Below, piece by piece: positions 11,678 to 22,544 of a stretch of 64,000 nucleotides of DNA (the stretch's first letter is position 1; every line of letters begins with the position of its first letter). The stretch spans positions 868,001-932,000 of the forward strand of contig VJWM01000019.1 of assembly GCA_010909165.1 (NCBI GenBank), in the 5' to 3' direction. This DNA comes from Anthoceros angustus. Lineage: Eukaryota > Streptophyta > Anthocerotopsida > Anthocerotales > Anthocerotaceae. Below the pieces are notes generated by a model, which did not search any database, had not been told where the DNA came from, and saw only the letters and a list, made by a program, of their open reading frames with translations. The translations under genes and the position numbers were made by a program.

Positions 11678-14320
11678 CTAGTTCGCCACAGCTTGATCCA
11701 ACCATGCTCTATATCCAGCAGAAAGCCAGTACAGCTGTGGAGTCTTCTTGTTCTTCTCGTTGGCCTTCGGAATAGCTACCATTGGAAACTTTGTGGTCAG
11801 CACAGTGTCTGCTTCAAGCATTATTGGGTCACCACGTGGCCCTGAATCTAGCAGCTCAAACGCACTTTTGTCAGACGGCACTTGCTCATAGTAATAACCT
11901 TTCACCACTTTTTCACCCGTAAAATCTCACCACCCAAGCGGTCTTCGCCGCTAATGTCGTGAGTGCCTCTGCATTTCGGCATACCACTTGACCTTCTCCT
12001 TATTATCCTTCATTGCACGCACCATGAAATTGTCTCCGGATGCGTGACGGCACCAAATTCCACGGTGGTGCTTCCACCAAGGCACCTTGTCGCTTTCTTG
12101 GGACGCCCGTCTCCCGGTCTTGGAGGCACTCTTCGTTTCAATGTGCCCGAGTCCGATCCGGCTTGCCTCTTGGTTTGGAGAGCGACGTCCACGAAGCTTC
12201 ACCACATCGGAGCGATGTTTCAAGTTGTGGTGCTTTCCGTCTACCAGTAATAGCTTTCGGTGAATTCAATTCCTTAACCTGCTCTGTGGGCACTTCCTTA
12301 CCCAGTGCAGTAGCCATTTCGTCGGTGGCCTGGCTCATAGTGGTCAGTGCACCACCAGGAAAAGTGGCCACTGCGTCACCAGCACAAGTTGCCACTTCAA
12401 CGGTGGCCTGACCCATAGTGGCCACTACACCACCACTGCAAGTGGCCACTACATCACCAACACAAGTGGCCACTGCATCACTTGCACAAGTGGTCACTTC
12501 CTTACCACTCAGTGGGGCCACTTCCTCATCGTCCTTGGTGGTGGCCACCTCCTTCTCTGCTACCAATCCCCTCTCTAAGAGCATCTCCACATCTTTGGGC
12601 AATTCATCCTCACCGGCACTTGACTTCATCTTTGGGCACTTCATCCTTTCATCTTCATCCATCAGCCTACATTCTTCCCTTCTGTCTCCATTGAGGTGGA
12701 CAAAGACGGCAAAAATCTACGGCGAGTATCACCGCATAACTGGGTTTCGATGACAACCAAAGTTTCATCCTCTTGCACAACCTGAGTCTCCGTAAAAAGA
12801 ATTTGGGTATCCTCCTCCACTGCCTGATTGTCCACTCCCTGAGATGCATCTTTGCCAGGCTGGACATCAACAGCCACACATGTGTGCCCACCATGTCTTG
12901 CCTGGTGAGGCATTATTGGCACACAAGCAGATTGACCCGTCTCACTCACTGGAACTTGAACACTGGGGCCAACAAACAAAGAGGTTGCCACGTTCGAGGC
13001 ACCCCCATTCATCGAAGGGGCCAACCCCAAACATGACACTGCTGGGCTGCCCGGAGAGTGGGAAAAATATCGCATCACACTACACCTGTAGGTGCCACTC
13101 GGACTCAAACCACAGGTTTGAGTCCGAGGCACCACCACCTCCAGTATCTGGACATAGTTGTGCATCGCCAACAAGGACGTCTTGGATTAGCCTGCAGACC
13201 GGTATGGGAGGCCCACGAGGTGGTGTGATGAACACTGAGCACCTCCAAGGGGCGGCAGCCATCAGTATGTGCCTATGACCAAACAAAATCCAAGTTAGCA
13301 CAAATGTCTTGTGAAAGTTGTCCCAAATCATGAAGCCAACTTACACAATTACTAACCAGGAGACTCCCAAACTGCCTTCTTCTGTGAGGCAACAGGGGCA
13401 CTATCTTGTGCGACTCCCCAAAGCAATTCTTCCAAACGGTGCTCCATAATGTGGAAGTCTCGCAGGCAACCATGGTAATGCTCTGTCCACTCTCTCTCCC
13501 GATCACGCTCCCATGCCCGGGGGCTGATTTGTGAATGGCCAACCCTTAGCCTTGAGCCACTTTGGAACCGGAAGACAACAAGCAGGATTGGGGCAAGTCA
13601 CCGTGACCAACATGTGTTGGTAGAGGCATGCATCGTGAAAACAGTGCCCACAGGGGAGGAAAACGAACTCATAGCATCCAACCCCCGCAAATCACCATGG
13701 AACCAATAGTCGTTAGAGGCATGGACACAAATTGAAACAAGAGCCAAGGCATGCAAATAGCAGGAGGACAACCTGGTGCACACGCAGCACTTTGTGATAT
13801 GAAGGGGCACATTTTGGCTGGTGTAACAAGGAGCTGGAATCCACTGAGGAGTCCTTTTTCCCTTCAGCGTCAAACTATGTATGCGGCCGAAGGCATCATG
13901 TAAGTCCTCCGCCAAATTAACCCTTCGTTGAAGGGTGTCACGCTCCTTGTTGTTGGCTGTGAGATTGTCCGCCTGCCTCAGATAAGACGATGTTGCCTCT
14001 CGAACATGGGCAACATGTGCATCCTCTTCCGCAGAGAATACTCCAAAGATTTGTTCGGTTTGAAAAGAATATAAAGTTGAAGTCTGCTGGAAAGATCCAT
14101 ACCTTCTTGTCATAGATTATTGCGCCAAGAGCGTGCGTGTGAGCTCACCAAGAGCAATTTTTGCTGCCACTAGATTGCTTGTCTCCTCGCTTGCAATCTG
14201 TGACAAGCGGTTCTCTTCCTTCGACAAGGAGATAAGCTCCTCAACCAGCTGAGTCTTTATGTGCGTGTGCAGCTCGAGAGTATCCCAGCCTACGCACAAG
14301 AGGGTGGGATGCACATTGTA
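11678..14320 (-). CDS. Possible multi-exon gene with coiled coil and RING-like motif
   Basis: Low-confidence gene model on the minus strand. A stretch at about 14,300-14,140 encodes a charged helical segment with LVEELISLSKEENRL and ends at a GTGAGC donor. A second stretch at about 14,020-13,860 continues as a helix (REATSSYLRQADNLTA, RRVNLAEDLHDAF). A third at about 13,670-13,560, in another frame, reads CYEFVFLPCGHCFHDACL, then VTCPNPACCLPVPKWLK. The CGHxFHxxCL and CPxxxC spacing resembles the second half of a RING/PHD-like zinc site. Further down are a Val-Ala-Thr-Cys low-complexity tract (12,300-12,540) and a clean 76-codon frame ending at 11,678. Exon joins are not resolved. It could be a host E3-ligase-like gene, a transposon-borne gene or a decayed copy. 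Confidence 0.3.
12340..12550. repeat. Degenerate tandem repeat of about 30 bp (AAGTGGCCACT core)
   Basis: Repeated AAGTGGCCACT(A/G)C(A/G)TCACC units. On the minus strand they encode a run of VATC(A/V/S)GD-type repeats. The core is self-complementary (AGTGGCCACT), so the array can also form a series of small hairpins. Confidence 0.65.
13091..13133. repeat. Strong 19-bp inverted repeat (hairpin)
   Basis: GGTGCC, an AC bulge, TCGGACTCAAACC, a 3-nt ACA loop, GGTTTGAGTCCGA, then GGCACC. Nineteen base pairs form with one two-base bulge. It lies inside the possible RING-like gene region. It is too short for a MITE as seen and may be a structured insertion footprint. Confidence 0.85.
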
Positions 14321-14473
14321 AAATAGGAGAGATGAACTTCCAAAAATGGTTGTACAGCTCATGTTATTCGCCACCAAGGCATGCTGCCCATGAAAAAGTG
14401 CACACCTGCCCTCCTTGCCCACACGACAAAATGACAACCTAAGAAAATGCTCACATGTCCACAACGTAAGAAC

Positions 14474-14750
14474 ATGAGGAATGACGAATGCCCAACTGCC
14501 TGACATGGAATGACGAAATGCCCAACTGCCCGACATTAGGAATGACGAATGCCCAATCGACATTAGGAATGATTTAAATGCCCAACCGCCCATGATGGAA
14601 TGACGAAATGCCCAATCGCCTATTATGGAATGACGAAATGCCCAATCGCCACATTATGGAATGACGAAATGCCCAACCGCCGACATGGGAATGAAATGCC
14701 CAATCGCCCGACATGGGAATGAAATGCCCAATTGCCCGCGTGGATCGATG
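14474..14750. repeat. Minisatellite of 27-32 bp units, about 9 copies
   Basis: Units of the form AATGACGAAATGCCCAATCGCC plus ACATTATGG or GACATGGG follow each other across the interval. Variation is mainly in the spacer and in loss of the ACG triplet in the last units. Confidence 0.85.
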
Positions 14751-15210
14751 AACTAGGCACCCCATGCCAAGATGCCCACCGACAGACACATACTGACCGC
14801 AGCAAGACAAAATGACGTAATGACCAAACAACACGGATGTCAATATGCCCATTGCACCTTGCCAATGTGCACTGATGGAATGCCCAAGTGCCCCCATGAA
14901 GTATCCCTCCCAACAGAGCCTAAAGCATGTTTGAACCTGAATCAACAGGTTGGGAAAACAAATGCACAGAGCAAAGAATTAGCATGCTACCAACTTGGAA
15001 ACACCCACACCATGTAGAGTGATGAGCTTACAAAACCAGAAAGCTTGCCAAGACTGATACTTTTGTACAATCAATAATCAGCCAACATAAAGTCGCGCAA
15101 ATAAAGAAATAATCGATTTTGTACAAAATCGTAAATAATATTGTTCTAGATCTAGATGTACTTGTGAGTAAGTATGAATAACTTCAGAGTCGTTGTGACT
15201 ATAGAATCTA

Positions 15211-15566
15211 GTTTGCACCATAACATATACTTCTTTATGTTGCATATATTTTATGTTTTCTTGAAAGCCCAAGCTTACACCATATCATATACTTCTTTAC
15301 GTTGCATGTCTTTAATGTTTTCTTGAAAGCCTTGAGGTCACATGTGGTAGATGAGCATCGAACCGAGGAGTTTGCACCATAACATATACTTCTTTATGTT
15401 GCATGTATTTTATGTTTTCTTGAAAGCCCCAAGTGTACAAGTAGTAGATGAGCATCGAACCGGGGAGTTTGCACCATAACATATATTTCTTTATGTTGCA
15501 TGTACTTTATGTTTTCTTGAAAGCCCCAAGCGTACAAGTAGTAGATGAGCATAGAACTGGGGAGTA
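15211..15566. repeat. Tandem repeat of about 98 bp, roughly 3.5 units
   Basis: Units run GTTTGCACCATAACATATAC, TTCTTTATGTTGCATGTATT, TTATGTTTTCTTGAAAGCCC, then a spacer and GAGCATCGAACCGGGGA. The first unit is incomplete. The second lacks the GTTTGCACC start and is diverged. The third and fourth are nearly the same. Confidence 0.8.
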
Positions 15567-16487
15567 GCTCAGTGGTGTATGATCATGAGGATAACCCATA
15601 CTCTTCCGGTGCCGACCTCTAAGCCCCATACATGCTGTCCTTTTGTCCTCTTGGACTGCCATGAAGGGAATCCCAAAGCACCCAAGATACTATTGTTAGA
15701 TGGTTTCTGAGCCAAGTGCCTACTAAGCTTTTACTTCTAGTCCTTACTTTGGGTTCGTGTGTGCGTGAAACTCCTCTAAAAACTTGTCCCGTCATACTAA
15801 CAACAACGAACAATGAATGCGGTACCCCTCAAACTATACCGGACCTGGTATAGCTTACTGGGTTCATTTTTAGGTACACCCAAAGTTGTTGGGCTACCCT
15901 GCATCTTATAACTGGTGCCACATCATACCGTGGGGGTTGATATTGGGTTCTTCGTAACGGTGCCCTGGCGTGGCTTTGTGGGAAACTACATGTGGCGGTA
16001 AACTTTGAAGCGGACATGATGGGAGTCACTTTTTAAGATGCCCCGACATAACATTCGAATGTGAAACGACCTTCATTTGGGTTTTACGCTAAGGGCTGAC
16101 CATACACGCAAACCCACCCTCACTGCCCTAGACCTGTATGCTATGCTACCCCTCGTTTTGGGATGAAGCTAAGAGACGTGCGGCCGCCACTTCCATGGCT
16201 TGGTGAACCATGCCTCCAGCCTCTCTCCTCTCACTCTTTTTCCTCCACGTATGCCACTCTCCTCATTTTGATGTAAACCCTGTTCACATGGTCAATACAT
16301 GTAAAGCATCTTGTGAATGTGAGTGTCACGACAGCTAGTTAGACCGTGAATAGAAAAAGCATAGTCTCGATGTGTCGAGCACCTGATCAATGCCAGATAG
16401 GCACCCGGACGAGATGGCGGATATTGTAATCCGACATATGAAAGGTGGCATTCAATTTGGAACATGCATTCAAACGCTTGGGGGAAT

Positions 16488-16676
16488 GTCGTGCCATCGC
16501 TGCCTAGTGTCGAAAGCCAGCATCTGGTTGTCATTGCATAAAAACTATTCATGCAAAACAATGAATGCCATCAGTCTAGCTGCTGCTCGCTACCACTCCT
16601 TGCTACATTTGTCAGCTGCATTCGCACATCCTTCCCCCTTCACATCACACTACAATTCACACATTCACATCACACT
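16488..16676 (+). repeat. Dispersed direct repeat, left copy
   Basis: Matches 20,322-20,510 at roughly 80% by eye. Shared blocks include CCTAGTGTC.AAAGCCAGCATCTGG, TGTCATTGCATA, GCTAGCTGCTGCTCGCTA and CATTTGTCAGCTGCA. The two copies flank the copia 1 insertion at unequal distances, so they predate it and are not its target duplication. Confidence 0.75.
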
Positions 16677-16823
16677 GAAGAAACAAACCAGCTACTAGTT
16701 GTTGTCTGTCCATCTTTATTGGTGCATTCTGACAGCTTCATTGTTGTGTTCTACTGCTGTCACAAACACACAAACTGATTACAATGCCACCATTCCCCCC
16801 TGCTGGTTGATGCTTCTCTAGCA

Positions 16824-16828
16824 TTTCG
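16824..16828. repeat. Target-site duplication TTTCG, left copy
   Basis: Exact match to 19,939-19,943, immediately outside the two LTRs. Confidence 0.9.
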
Positions 16829-17015
16829 TGTTTGGAAGTAACCCCGTTAGGGTTAACTTCATTTAAACGTAGTAGCTGTTAGGTTAAGTATGTTAAGTTC
16901 AGTTATTGTCAAAGGTTATGACTCTTGGAGAGTTTTTTGTATATAAACACTTTTGCTGTTATTAAATCATTATCATTTTGAGTACATCGTGTGTATAACA
17001 CTCCGATGTTTTACA
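16829..17015 (+). repeat. Copia 1 left LTR (187 bp)
   Basis: TG...CA ends. It contains a TATATAAA box at about 16,941 and an AT-rich 3' part with a TTATTAAATCATTATC segment. It differs from the right LTR by one base. Confidence 0.93.
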
Positions 17016-17028
17016 TGGTATCAGAGCC
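17016..17028 (+). promoter_or_regulatory. Primer-binding site for initiator Met-tRNA
   Basis: TGGTATCAGAGCC lies directly against the LTR end. It is complementary to the 3' end of plant tRNA-iMet, as is usual in plant copia elements. Confidence 0.92.
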
Positions 17029-17276
17029 ACCAGGCTTTAATCTGCTATCCTACTCTCTATTTGTAAATGCATCAATCTAATACTGAAGATATACGTAGCA
17101 AAAATAGATCATAGACACAAAACCCAATGACCATAATTCATGGTCCCTGGTTCGTGTGTCTAAGATTGTGTTTTGCTACCTACATGACAATATTAGTGAT
17201 AGGCTATTTACATTTAGCAGAAAAATCATGAAACTTTTCAGTGCAACCGCTTGTAAAAGAGCGATACTCAAGGAAA

Positions 17277-17681
17277 ATGCCTCGACGGGGACGATCTCGC
17301 GTCGAGCATCCCGCTGGAGTGACCTGCAACCAACACAATTTCAGGCAACGCTTGGAATCAGCAAGATCTGCCAGGGATTACAGAGCAGGACAGGACGACA
17401 TTCCATTCACCTTACCTTTCTCTCGAACACCCAATCGAGTACACATCGAGAGATATCCAGAGGGAGAGGTGAACACTGCCCGACGCCAAGAAGCCCTGGC
17501 TGCAATTGATCTTTTTCTGCGGAACCAAACATCTTTGCTTGAAGAAGTGCGTAATCTGCAAGAATTGGTGCGTGATTCTACCTCCAATTCTGGAGCGCCT
17601 TCCACCGCCGCAGATCTGTTGCAGATGCTTGTGCCTCCTCGCGAGAAATCGAGATCCAAAGAGACACCAGCAGCGTTGTAG
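17277..17681 (+). CDS. Unidentified 134-codon frame in the copia 1 leader
   Basis: An open frame between the primer site and gag; ATG at 17,277 is preceded by an in-frame extension to 17,241. The product is Arg-rich at the start, then carries a helical segment with ARRQEALAAIDLFLRNQ and LLEEVRNLQELVRD, then a Ser/Ala/Pro tail. It resembles no gag, protease or envelope motif I know. It may be a captured host exon, an accessory protein, or chance. It precedes gag by about 360 bp. Confidence 0.35.
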   Translation: MPRRGRSRVEHPAGVTCNQHNFRQRLESARSARDYRAGQDDIPFTLPFSRTPNRVHIERYPEGEVNTARRQEALAAIDLFLRNQTSLLEEVRNLQELVRDSTSNSGAPSTAADLLQMLVPPREKSRSKETPAAL

Positions 17682-18043
17682 TGTGCTTCATTGGCGGGCC
17701 TCCCGTGTTTGAAGGCCGCTGCGGCATCTTCCCGCGGGAGTTTCAGTGGCGCGTCCTTACCTGGGAGTCGCGACCCATCTACAGATCGTCCGCAGCGAGG
17801 TTGCTTCTCTTGCATCGGCACCGGACGCCTGCTAAGGCAAACATCCGAGTTTAGCTCGAGTTTGCCACAATCGCCACCAGCTGGCGATGTCTGGTGATAT
17901 CTGACATCCAACTAACCTCACCTCTTCGCTGTTTTATATCCACTTCCCGGATGGCTACCTCTTCAGCATTTCAACCCACTTTTTGAAGAAGATCTCGCGC
18001 GGCCTGATCACCCGACCTGATTTTCTTTCAAAAGAAGGTTAGA

Positions 18044-19470
18044 ATGGCGACTGGAGGTGGTGCAGGAGGAGGTGGTGGTGGAGGGGAGGAGGCGGGGTGG
18101 TGGTGGAGGGAGGAGGCGGGGCGGGGGTGGTGCAGGTGGAGGGGGAGGTGGAGTAGTCCCTCCATTCCCACCTGTCCCTGTAATACCACAACCTTCCTAC
18201 TCTGTTGAATTTAAAGAGCGGGACAGGTTTAATGGCATGAAATTTGAAGGTTGGAAGGTGCGCATGACAGCTGCCCTGCAAGCGCGACACGTTTGGGGAG
18301 TTGTCACAGGCACGCTTCAGGAACCAGCACAATCTGCCACACAGGAGGAAAAGGACAAGTGGGCGAACCTGAATTACGTCGACGCCGCCTTAATCGGGCC
18401 GGATTTAATCTCGCCGATGTAGCTTTTCTCCACAAAGCCGAAGAGATCTGGACTCTTCTCATACAGACATATGAGGCTAAGAATATCCTTACCATGTGTG
18501 CTGTTCGGGGTGAATTATTCTCCTTGCGCCTCAAGGAAGGCGAAAAGGTGTCTCCTTTTGTCATTCGTTTCAGACAACTGCGAGCCCACCTCATCAACCT
18601 TGGTTCACAGTTTCCTGAGCTTGATGCTGTTAGCCAGCTGCTGACAAGCCTGCCCCCTAGCTACCAGACTTTCGTTTCAAGCTATGGTGCTACTGTCCGA
18701 GCTGCCGATGCTGCTCGAGCTGCAGGACAACCAACCAACATCAATCTTGCCGACGTCATAGGAGCCTTGCTACAGGAGGAACAAAGCAGGCTCACATTTA
18801 CTCACCATGGCGGCCGAACAAAGACTGACAAAGTTCTGTTCACCAGAAGCAAGCCTGATAAACCTCGTTCTTCCCATGGAGCGTTCCAACTCCGATCAAA
18901 CTGACCGAGCTCGAATCGTGTGGCATCCAGGGCCACTGGGAACGCGAATGTAGAAAAAAGAAAGCCGGTGAGGCACGCAAAGCTGAGAAGCCCTCTCGAC
19001 AGGCTGAAGCCCATGTTGCTGCCACCAAGGACCGACCAACTTCGTCGACACCTAACAAGCAACCTGTAGTAATGACAGTTTGTTTTGCTTCGTCTGCATT
19101 TCCTTCCCCACACACATGGTACCTGGACTCCGGGGCCACGTCCCACATTTGCAATGATAAGTCCATGTTTCACCATTATAGAGAGTCTACTACCACTAAC
19201 AAAGTTTTGTTGGGTGATGAAGTAACTCGTACAGGTCTGAGCATCCAAGGACACGGTACCTGCGTGTTTTGCTTGAATGATGGCTCCCTCGCATTTAGAG
19301 AACGCACATGTCCCTCATATGGCCAAAAACCTGATCTCTGTAAGTCAATTGATGTCTCTTCATTTGTACGACCTCTTGTTCACTTCGTCTAGCTGTCAGC
19401 TTACAAAGCGAGGGGGAGATAAGAAGGTCGTAGCAAATGGCACCTTAGTGCATGACTTGTATCAGTTAAA
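18044..19470 (+). pseudogene. Copia gag-protease, frameshifted
   Basis: The frame starts with a Gly-rich tract (about 18,050-18,160) that itself contains a shift. Gag follows with RFNGMKFEGWKVRMTAAL (about 18,230), the plant copia N-terminal pattern, and after a shift near 18,410 continues as LFSLRLKEGEKVSPFVIRF to about 18,900. The nucleic-acid-binding knuckle survives only as CGIQGHWEREC (about 18,915), without its first cysteine. The protease signature is WYLDSGATSHIC (about 19,120). The last recognisable part is a gag-pre-integrase motif VPHMAKNLISVSQL (about 19,308), in a third frame. Coding similarity stops near 19,470, before integrase. Confidence 0.85.
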
Positions 19471-19751
19471 TCTGACTTGTATCTGTTGGCTGACCTCATC
19501 ACCGCGAAGGAGATCAGTAGCCGACACTCCCAGTTTGCGATCTGCCAATGTTGATCCGTCGCGAACTCTTTCCAGGCATGGCGGTGGGGGCCTGCTCGTT
19601 CAGCTCCGCCTCGCCCCTTTCTTCTCTGTTTCCTGGCTACCTCACAGCGATGCTGGTACAGTAGATACATCGCTATGGCGAAGGCGAGACCGAGACATGT
19701 GAGTTCCCGCCATCGCTCAGGCCCGACACGCATCTTACTCCCGTTCGGGCG
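19471..19751 (-). other. Non-copia segment before the right LTR of copia 1
   Basis: This interval replaces the expected pol genes. On the minus strand it has a 110-codon open frame (19,733-19,401) whose start includes a hydrophobic stretch (LGLAFAIAMYLLY) followed by basic residues. I recognise no family. It might be a host fragment picked up by the element or degenerate internal sequence. Confidence 0.35.
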
Positions 19752-19938
19752 TGTTTGGAAGTAACCCCATTAGGGTTAACTTCATTTAAACGTAGTAGCT
19801 GTTAGGTTAAGTATGTTAAGTTCAGTTATTGTCAAAGGTTATGACTCTTGGAGAGTTTTTTGTATATAAACACTTTTGCTGTTATTAAATCATTATCATT
19901 TTGAGTACATCGTGTGTATAACACTCCGATGTTTTACA
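19752..19938 (+). repeat. Copia 1 right LTR (187 bp)
   Basis: Same length as the left LTR, with one substitution seen. It is followed immediately by TTTCG, the target duplication. Confidence 0.93.
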
Positions 19939-20321
19939 TTTCGGCACTGTTCATGCATACTCACGGGGCTTGCTTGCAAGCATTGCAAAACCAGGTCCCC
20001 TGTGGCACTTCTTTGAGCGGAGGCTACAGACAAAAAAAATGATATCCTTTGTTGTACTTGTTACAAAGCAATATAGCATCCTTGTCCTATGGCCTGTCAC
20101 AAATTTCACATGGTAAGTCTTCTGGAGTCCACAAGCTAGGTTCAATTTCGGATCGAAGTCCAGCAGATGACATGGTGCTATCTGCATCCATCCCGACCTT
20201 TAAGTTCCACCACTCCGCTCTCCTTGACTTCCACCACCATCTACCTAAGGATTGGTCTACATAGGCCCAGGCCATAGCTTTTCCATCACCGCTTGTTTTA
20301 CATTAGGTACTGTGGATGCTT

Positions 20322-20510
20322 GTCATGCCATCGTTGCCTAGTGTCAAAAGCCAGCATCTGGCTGTCATTGCATACCATATGTTCATGTTAAAAACAAAAA
20401 CTACAAGCAGGCTAGCTGCTGCTCGCTAACACTTCTTTCTGCATTTGTCAGCTGCAGTTGCACATCCTACCCCCTTCACACCACTCTGCAATTCAGACAT
20501 TCACACTAAT
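20322..20510 (+). repeat. Dispersed direct repeat, right copy
   Basis: Counterpart of 16,488-16,676, same orientation and block order. Confidence 0.75.
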
Positions 20511-21209
20511 AAATAGAGCAATGCATGACGATATGGTAGGGCATCGCCAACCCCTCAGTCTGCTTTCACCTTATGGCATAACTGCAGGTGTGAGCCACAC
20601 TTGCAATGGTAACATCAGTAATAAATCCGTCGATGTCCCTCACCTCGTCGATGACGTCCCTAGGGGCACCCCTAACAACGCCTTAGGAAACAACATCGCG
20701 GGGGTGTGTGACGGGAGGAGAAAGAGAGTAGTTAGAGGGGAGTCACCCGCCTAGGTTAGGAGCTGAGTAGATGTTGTGTGTGCTCTCTTCCTCTCAACAG
20801 CGTGCTAAGCTTCAAGCAGCCCGCCATCCTTCACAACTCGCAGGCCACCTCTTCGAGGTGCTGCTCTTAATTTACAACAGAGTACAATGCGTTGCTTGGC
20901 TACCGCATCTACACTCCACACAAAACCAAAGCTAGCTCTCTCATCCAAGTGCTCAGCCTCGCTAGATAAACTGACACTCGAAACTTCAAACCTAGCTCTT
21001 CATTGCATTGACAAAACCCTAACTTCAGTTTAATTAGGGCATTGCCCGTTTCTAATCGGGTTGTTCTTAGCACCACAAAGATGAGGATGCTCGACTCTAT
21101 CGACTCACATCCCCGTAGAAAAATAACCTTTCTTCCTCCCGCCCATGTTGTCCCATAGCTCCCATGAACACCATGGCCAAGTGAAGCGAGACCATGATCT
21201 TTGCTCGGT

Positions 21210-21400
21210 TTTTTTTGGCCTCGACCAATTCTACATTGATATTAAATATGCACCTTCCATTGTCCATTTATATCCTTGGTTAAAATATAGGGTGTATATA
21301 CATATATATGTAGATTTATGGAAGCTTAATTATTTGTATATTATGATAGAATACACAGGGCATACGTGTAGGAGTATACTACATACATGTACATGGCACA
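21210..21400 (+). repeat. Single copy of the fold-back inner-arm sequence
   Basis: Matches 61,245-61,436 and, inverted, 61,537-61,730. Shared landmarks are TTTTTTTGGC, GATATTAAATATGCACC, CATTTATATC, AAGCTTAATTAT and CAGGGCATAC. It is more diverged than the two arms are from each other. No second inverted copy lies nearby. Confidence 0.75.
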
Positions 21401-22300
21401 CATATTAATGGTGGGGTGGGGGAGAGTGGTGGGAGACAAGGCTTCAAAGTTGCAGTTCCATATCCCAAAAGGCTACCATATTCGTTTAGTACAATGGCCA
21501 TGTAAACTTTGCAAATGTGAAACTCGAGCAATAAGCTCCACATACATAGAATCTAGAAAGAGAAGACAACATAGTTTGATGTTCTATTCTTCCATTCAAG
21601 TTGGACTATTACCAAGGGACGAGAGGAAGCAAATGACAGCCTTTCATCAATATTTACCTGGCATATATGCTGGCCTGAGGGCAATACACCCAACCGACAA
21701 CCTTTGCAGGAGTTCAACTTGTACGACACCATGATAGTCTTTGCAACTTAGAACAAGGATGATGGGCAAAGCCGCTGAATGCCAAAAGCATGCATTTAGA
21801 GGTTTAGAGGCATACATGTTCAACATAATCTAGCATATCCACAGCATAAGCTATAACCACTATATTGCCAACACGCCGCTCAAAAACCGGAACCTAGCAA
21901 ACTTTCGTCAAACTTCAGTCAAAGCCTCAGCATCTAATGATTTGATTCTTGTCTAAGTCTCTCAATTGTTTGTCTCATCTAGAACTCGCTATGCCATGGA
22001 GTGCCACAGATGCTCTAAGTCTTCCAATTGCTTGAAAGATAGATTTGAAAAACCCAGGCTTACACATCCAAATAAGCTTACCTCGAATACTAATGTGTGA
22101 CCCACAACTGGCGGAAGTCCATTAAACTAGCTTCGGAATCAATTGCTACCACATCTACCAATGGTGTCATTACTTCTCGAACATAGGTGTCTTTGATCTC
22201 CAGCACATGCTCAATCATGTCCTGCAAAGTAGCATAGCATCATACAAAAAAAAAAGGGTGGGCAGACAAGACGGGAGAAAATGAATCAAAGTGTTGAATC

Positions 22301-22544
22301 GAGCGAAGAGGGCTCTAACAGGGGAATCAGGAACCGGCGGATCCTCGCCATAACTTTGGAACGGGGCCGACACCAATTCTAACCAGCATTCTACCGCTGG
22401 ACCAGTTCCGTTCAGGGGCTCCAGGACCCGTGTGATAATCTACAGTCTCAGTTGTAGAGAGACCGAGTACTCGCTGCTGAGCACACAGATGTTGTGACGG
22501 GGTTTTCCATTGCATCCTCAGTGCATGGAAGACCCATCCTTAGT
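22301..22544 (-). repeat. Duplicated 3' flank of the PPR gene
   Basis: Matches 46,229-46,525 downstream of the intact PPR gene, including GGGGCCG.CACCA.TTCTAACC and CTCGCTGCTGAGCACACAGATG. The 46-kb copy has an extra segment of about 70 bp at 46,343-46,420. So the duplication that made this locus extended past the stop codon. Confidence 0.8.

Larger units (their letters stand above)
14751..16828. other. Unrecognised DNA between the minisatellites and copia 1
   Basis: AT-richer than the flanks. It holds the 98-bp repeat array (15,211-15,566) and one half of a dispersed direct repeat (16,488-16,676). No gene is supported. Confidence 0.45.
16829..19938 (+). mobile_element. Copia 1: short non-autonomous Ty1/copia retrotransposon
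   Basis: Complete, recent insertion of 3,110 bp. The LTRs are 187 bp each, begin TGTTTGGAAG, end GATGTTTTACA and differ at a single position that I can see (CCCCGTTAGG versus CCCCATTAGG). The flanking 5-bp duplication TTTCG is perfect (16,824-16,828 and 19,939-19,943). A primer site TGGTATCAGAGC follows the left LTR directly. The internal 2.7 kb holds a gag, a zinc-knuckle remnant, the protease motif and a gag-pre-integrase segment, all with frameshifts. Integrase, reverse transcriptase and RNase H are absent, and no polypurine tract is evident before the right LTR. Near-identical LTRs beside a broken frame imply mobilisation by another element's enzymes. Confidence 0.93.
19944..22300. other. 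Unrecognised DNA between copia 1 and the PPR cluster
   Basis: No gene is supported. It contains the right copy of the dispersed repeat (20,322-20,510) and a single copy of the inner arm of the fold-back element (about 21,210-21,400). Confidence 0.45.

Noticed and set aside
12138-12662. 174-codon minus-strand frame with VATC repeats as a separate gene
   Set aside because: Most of it is the AAGTGGCCACT repeat. It is listed only as part of the uncertain RING-like locus and as a repeat.
8471-15566. CRISPR-like regular repeats
   Set aside because: The units are adjacent and degenerate without unique spacers, and the window is a plant nuclear genome.
15559-15627. tRNA-like stretch (GGGGAGTAGCTCAGTGGT ... 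AAGCCCC)
   Set aside because: The 5' end looks like a D-arm start and the termini could pair, but there is no GTTC T-loop and no anticodon stem. It is at most a degraded tRNA-derived fragment.
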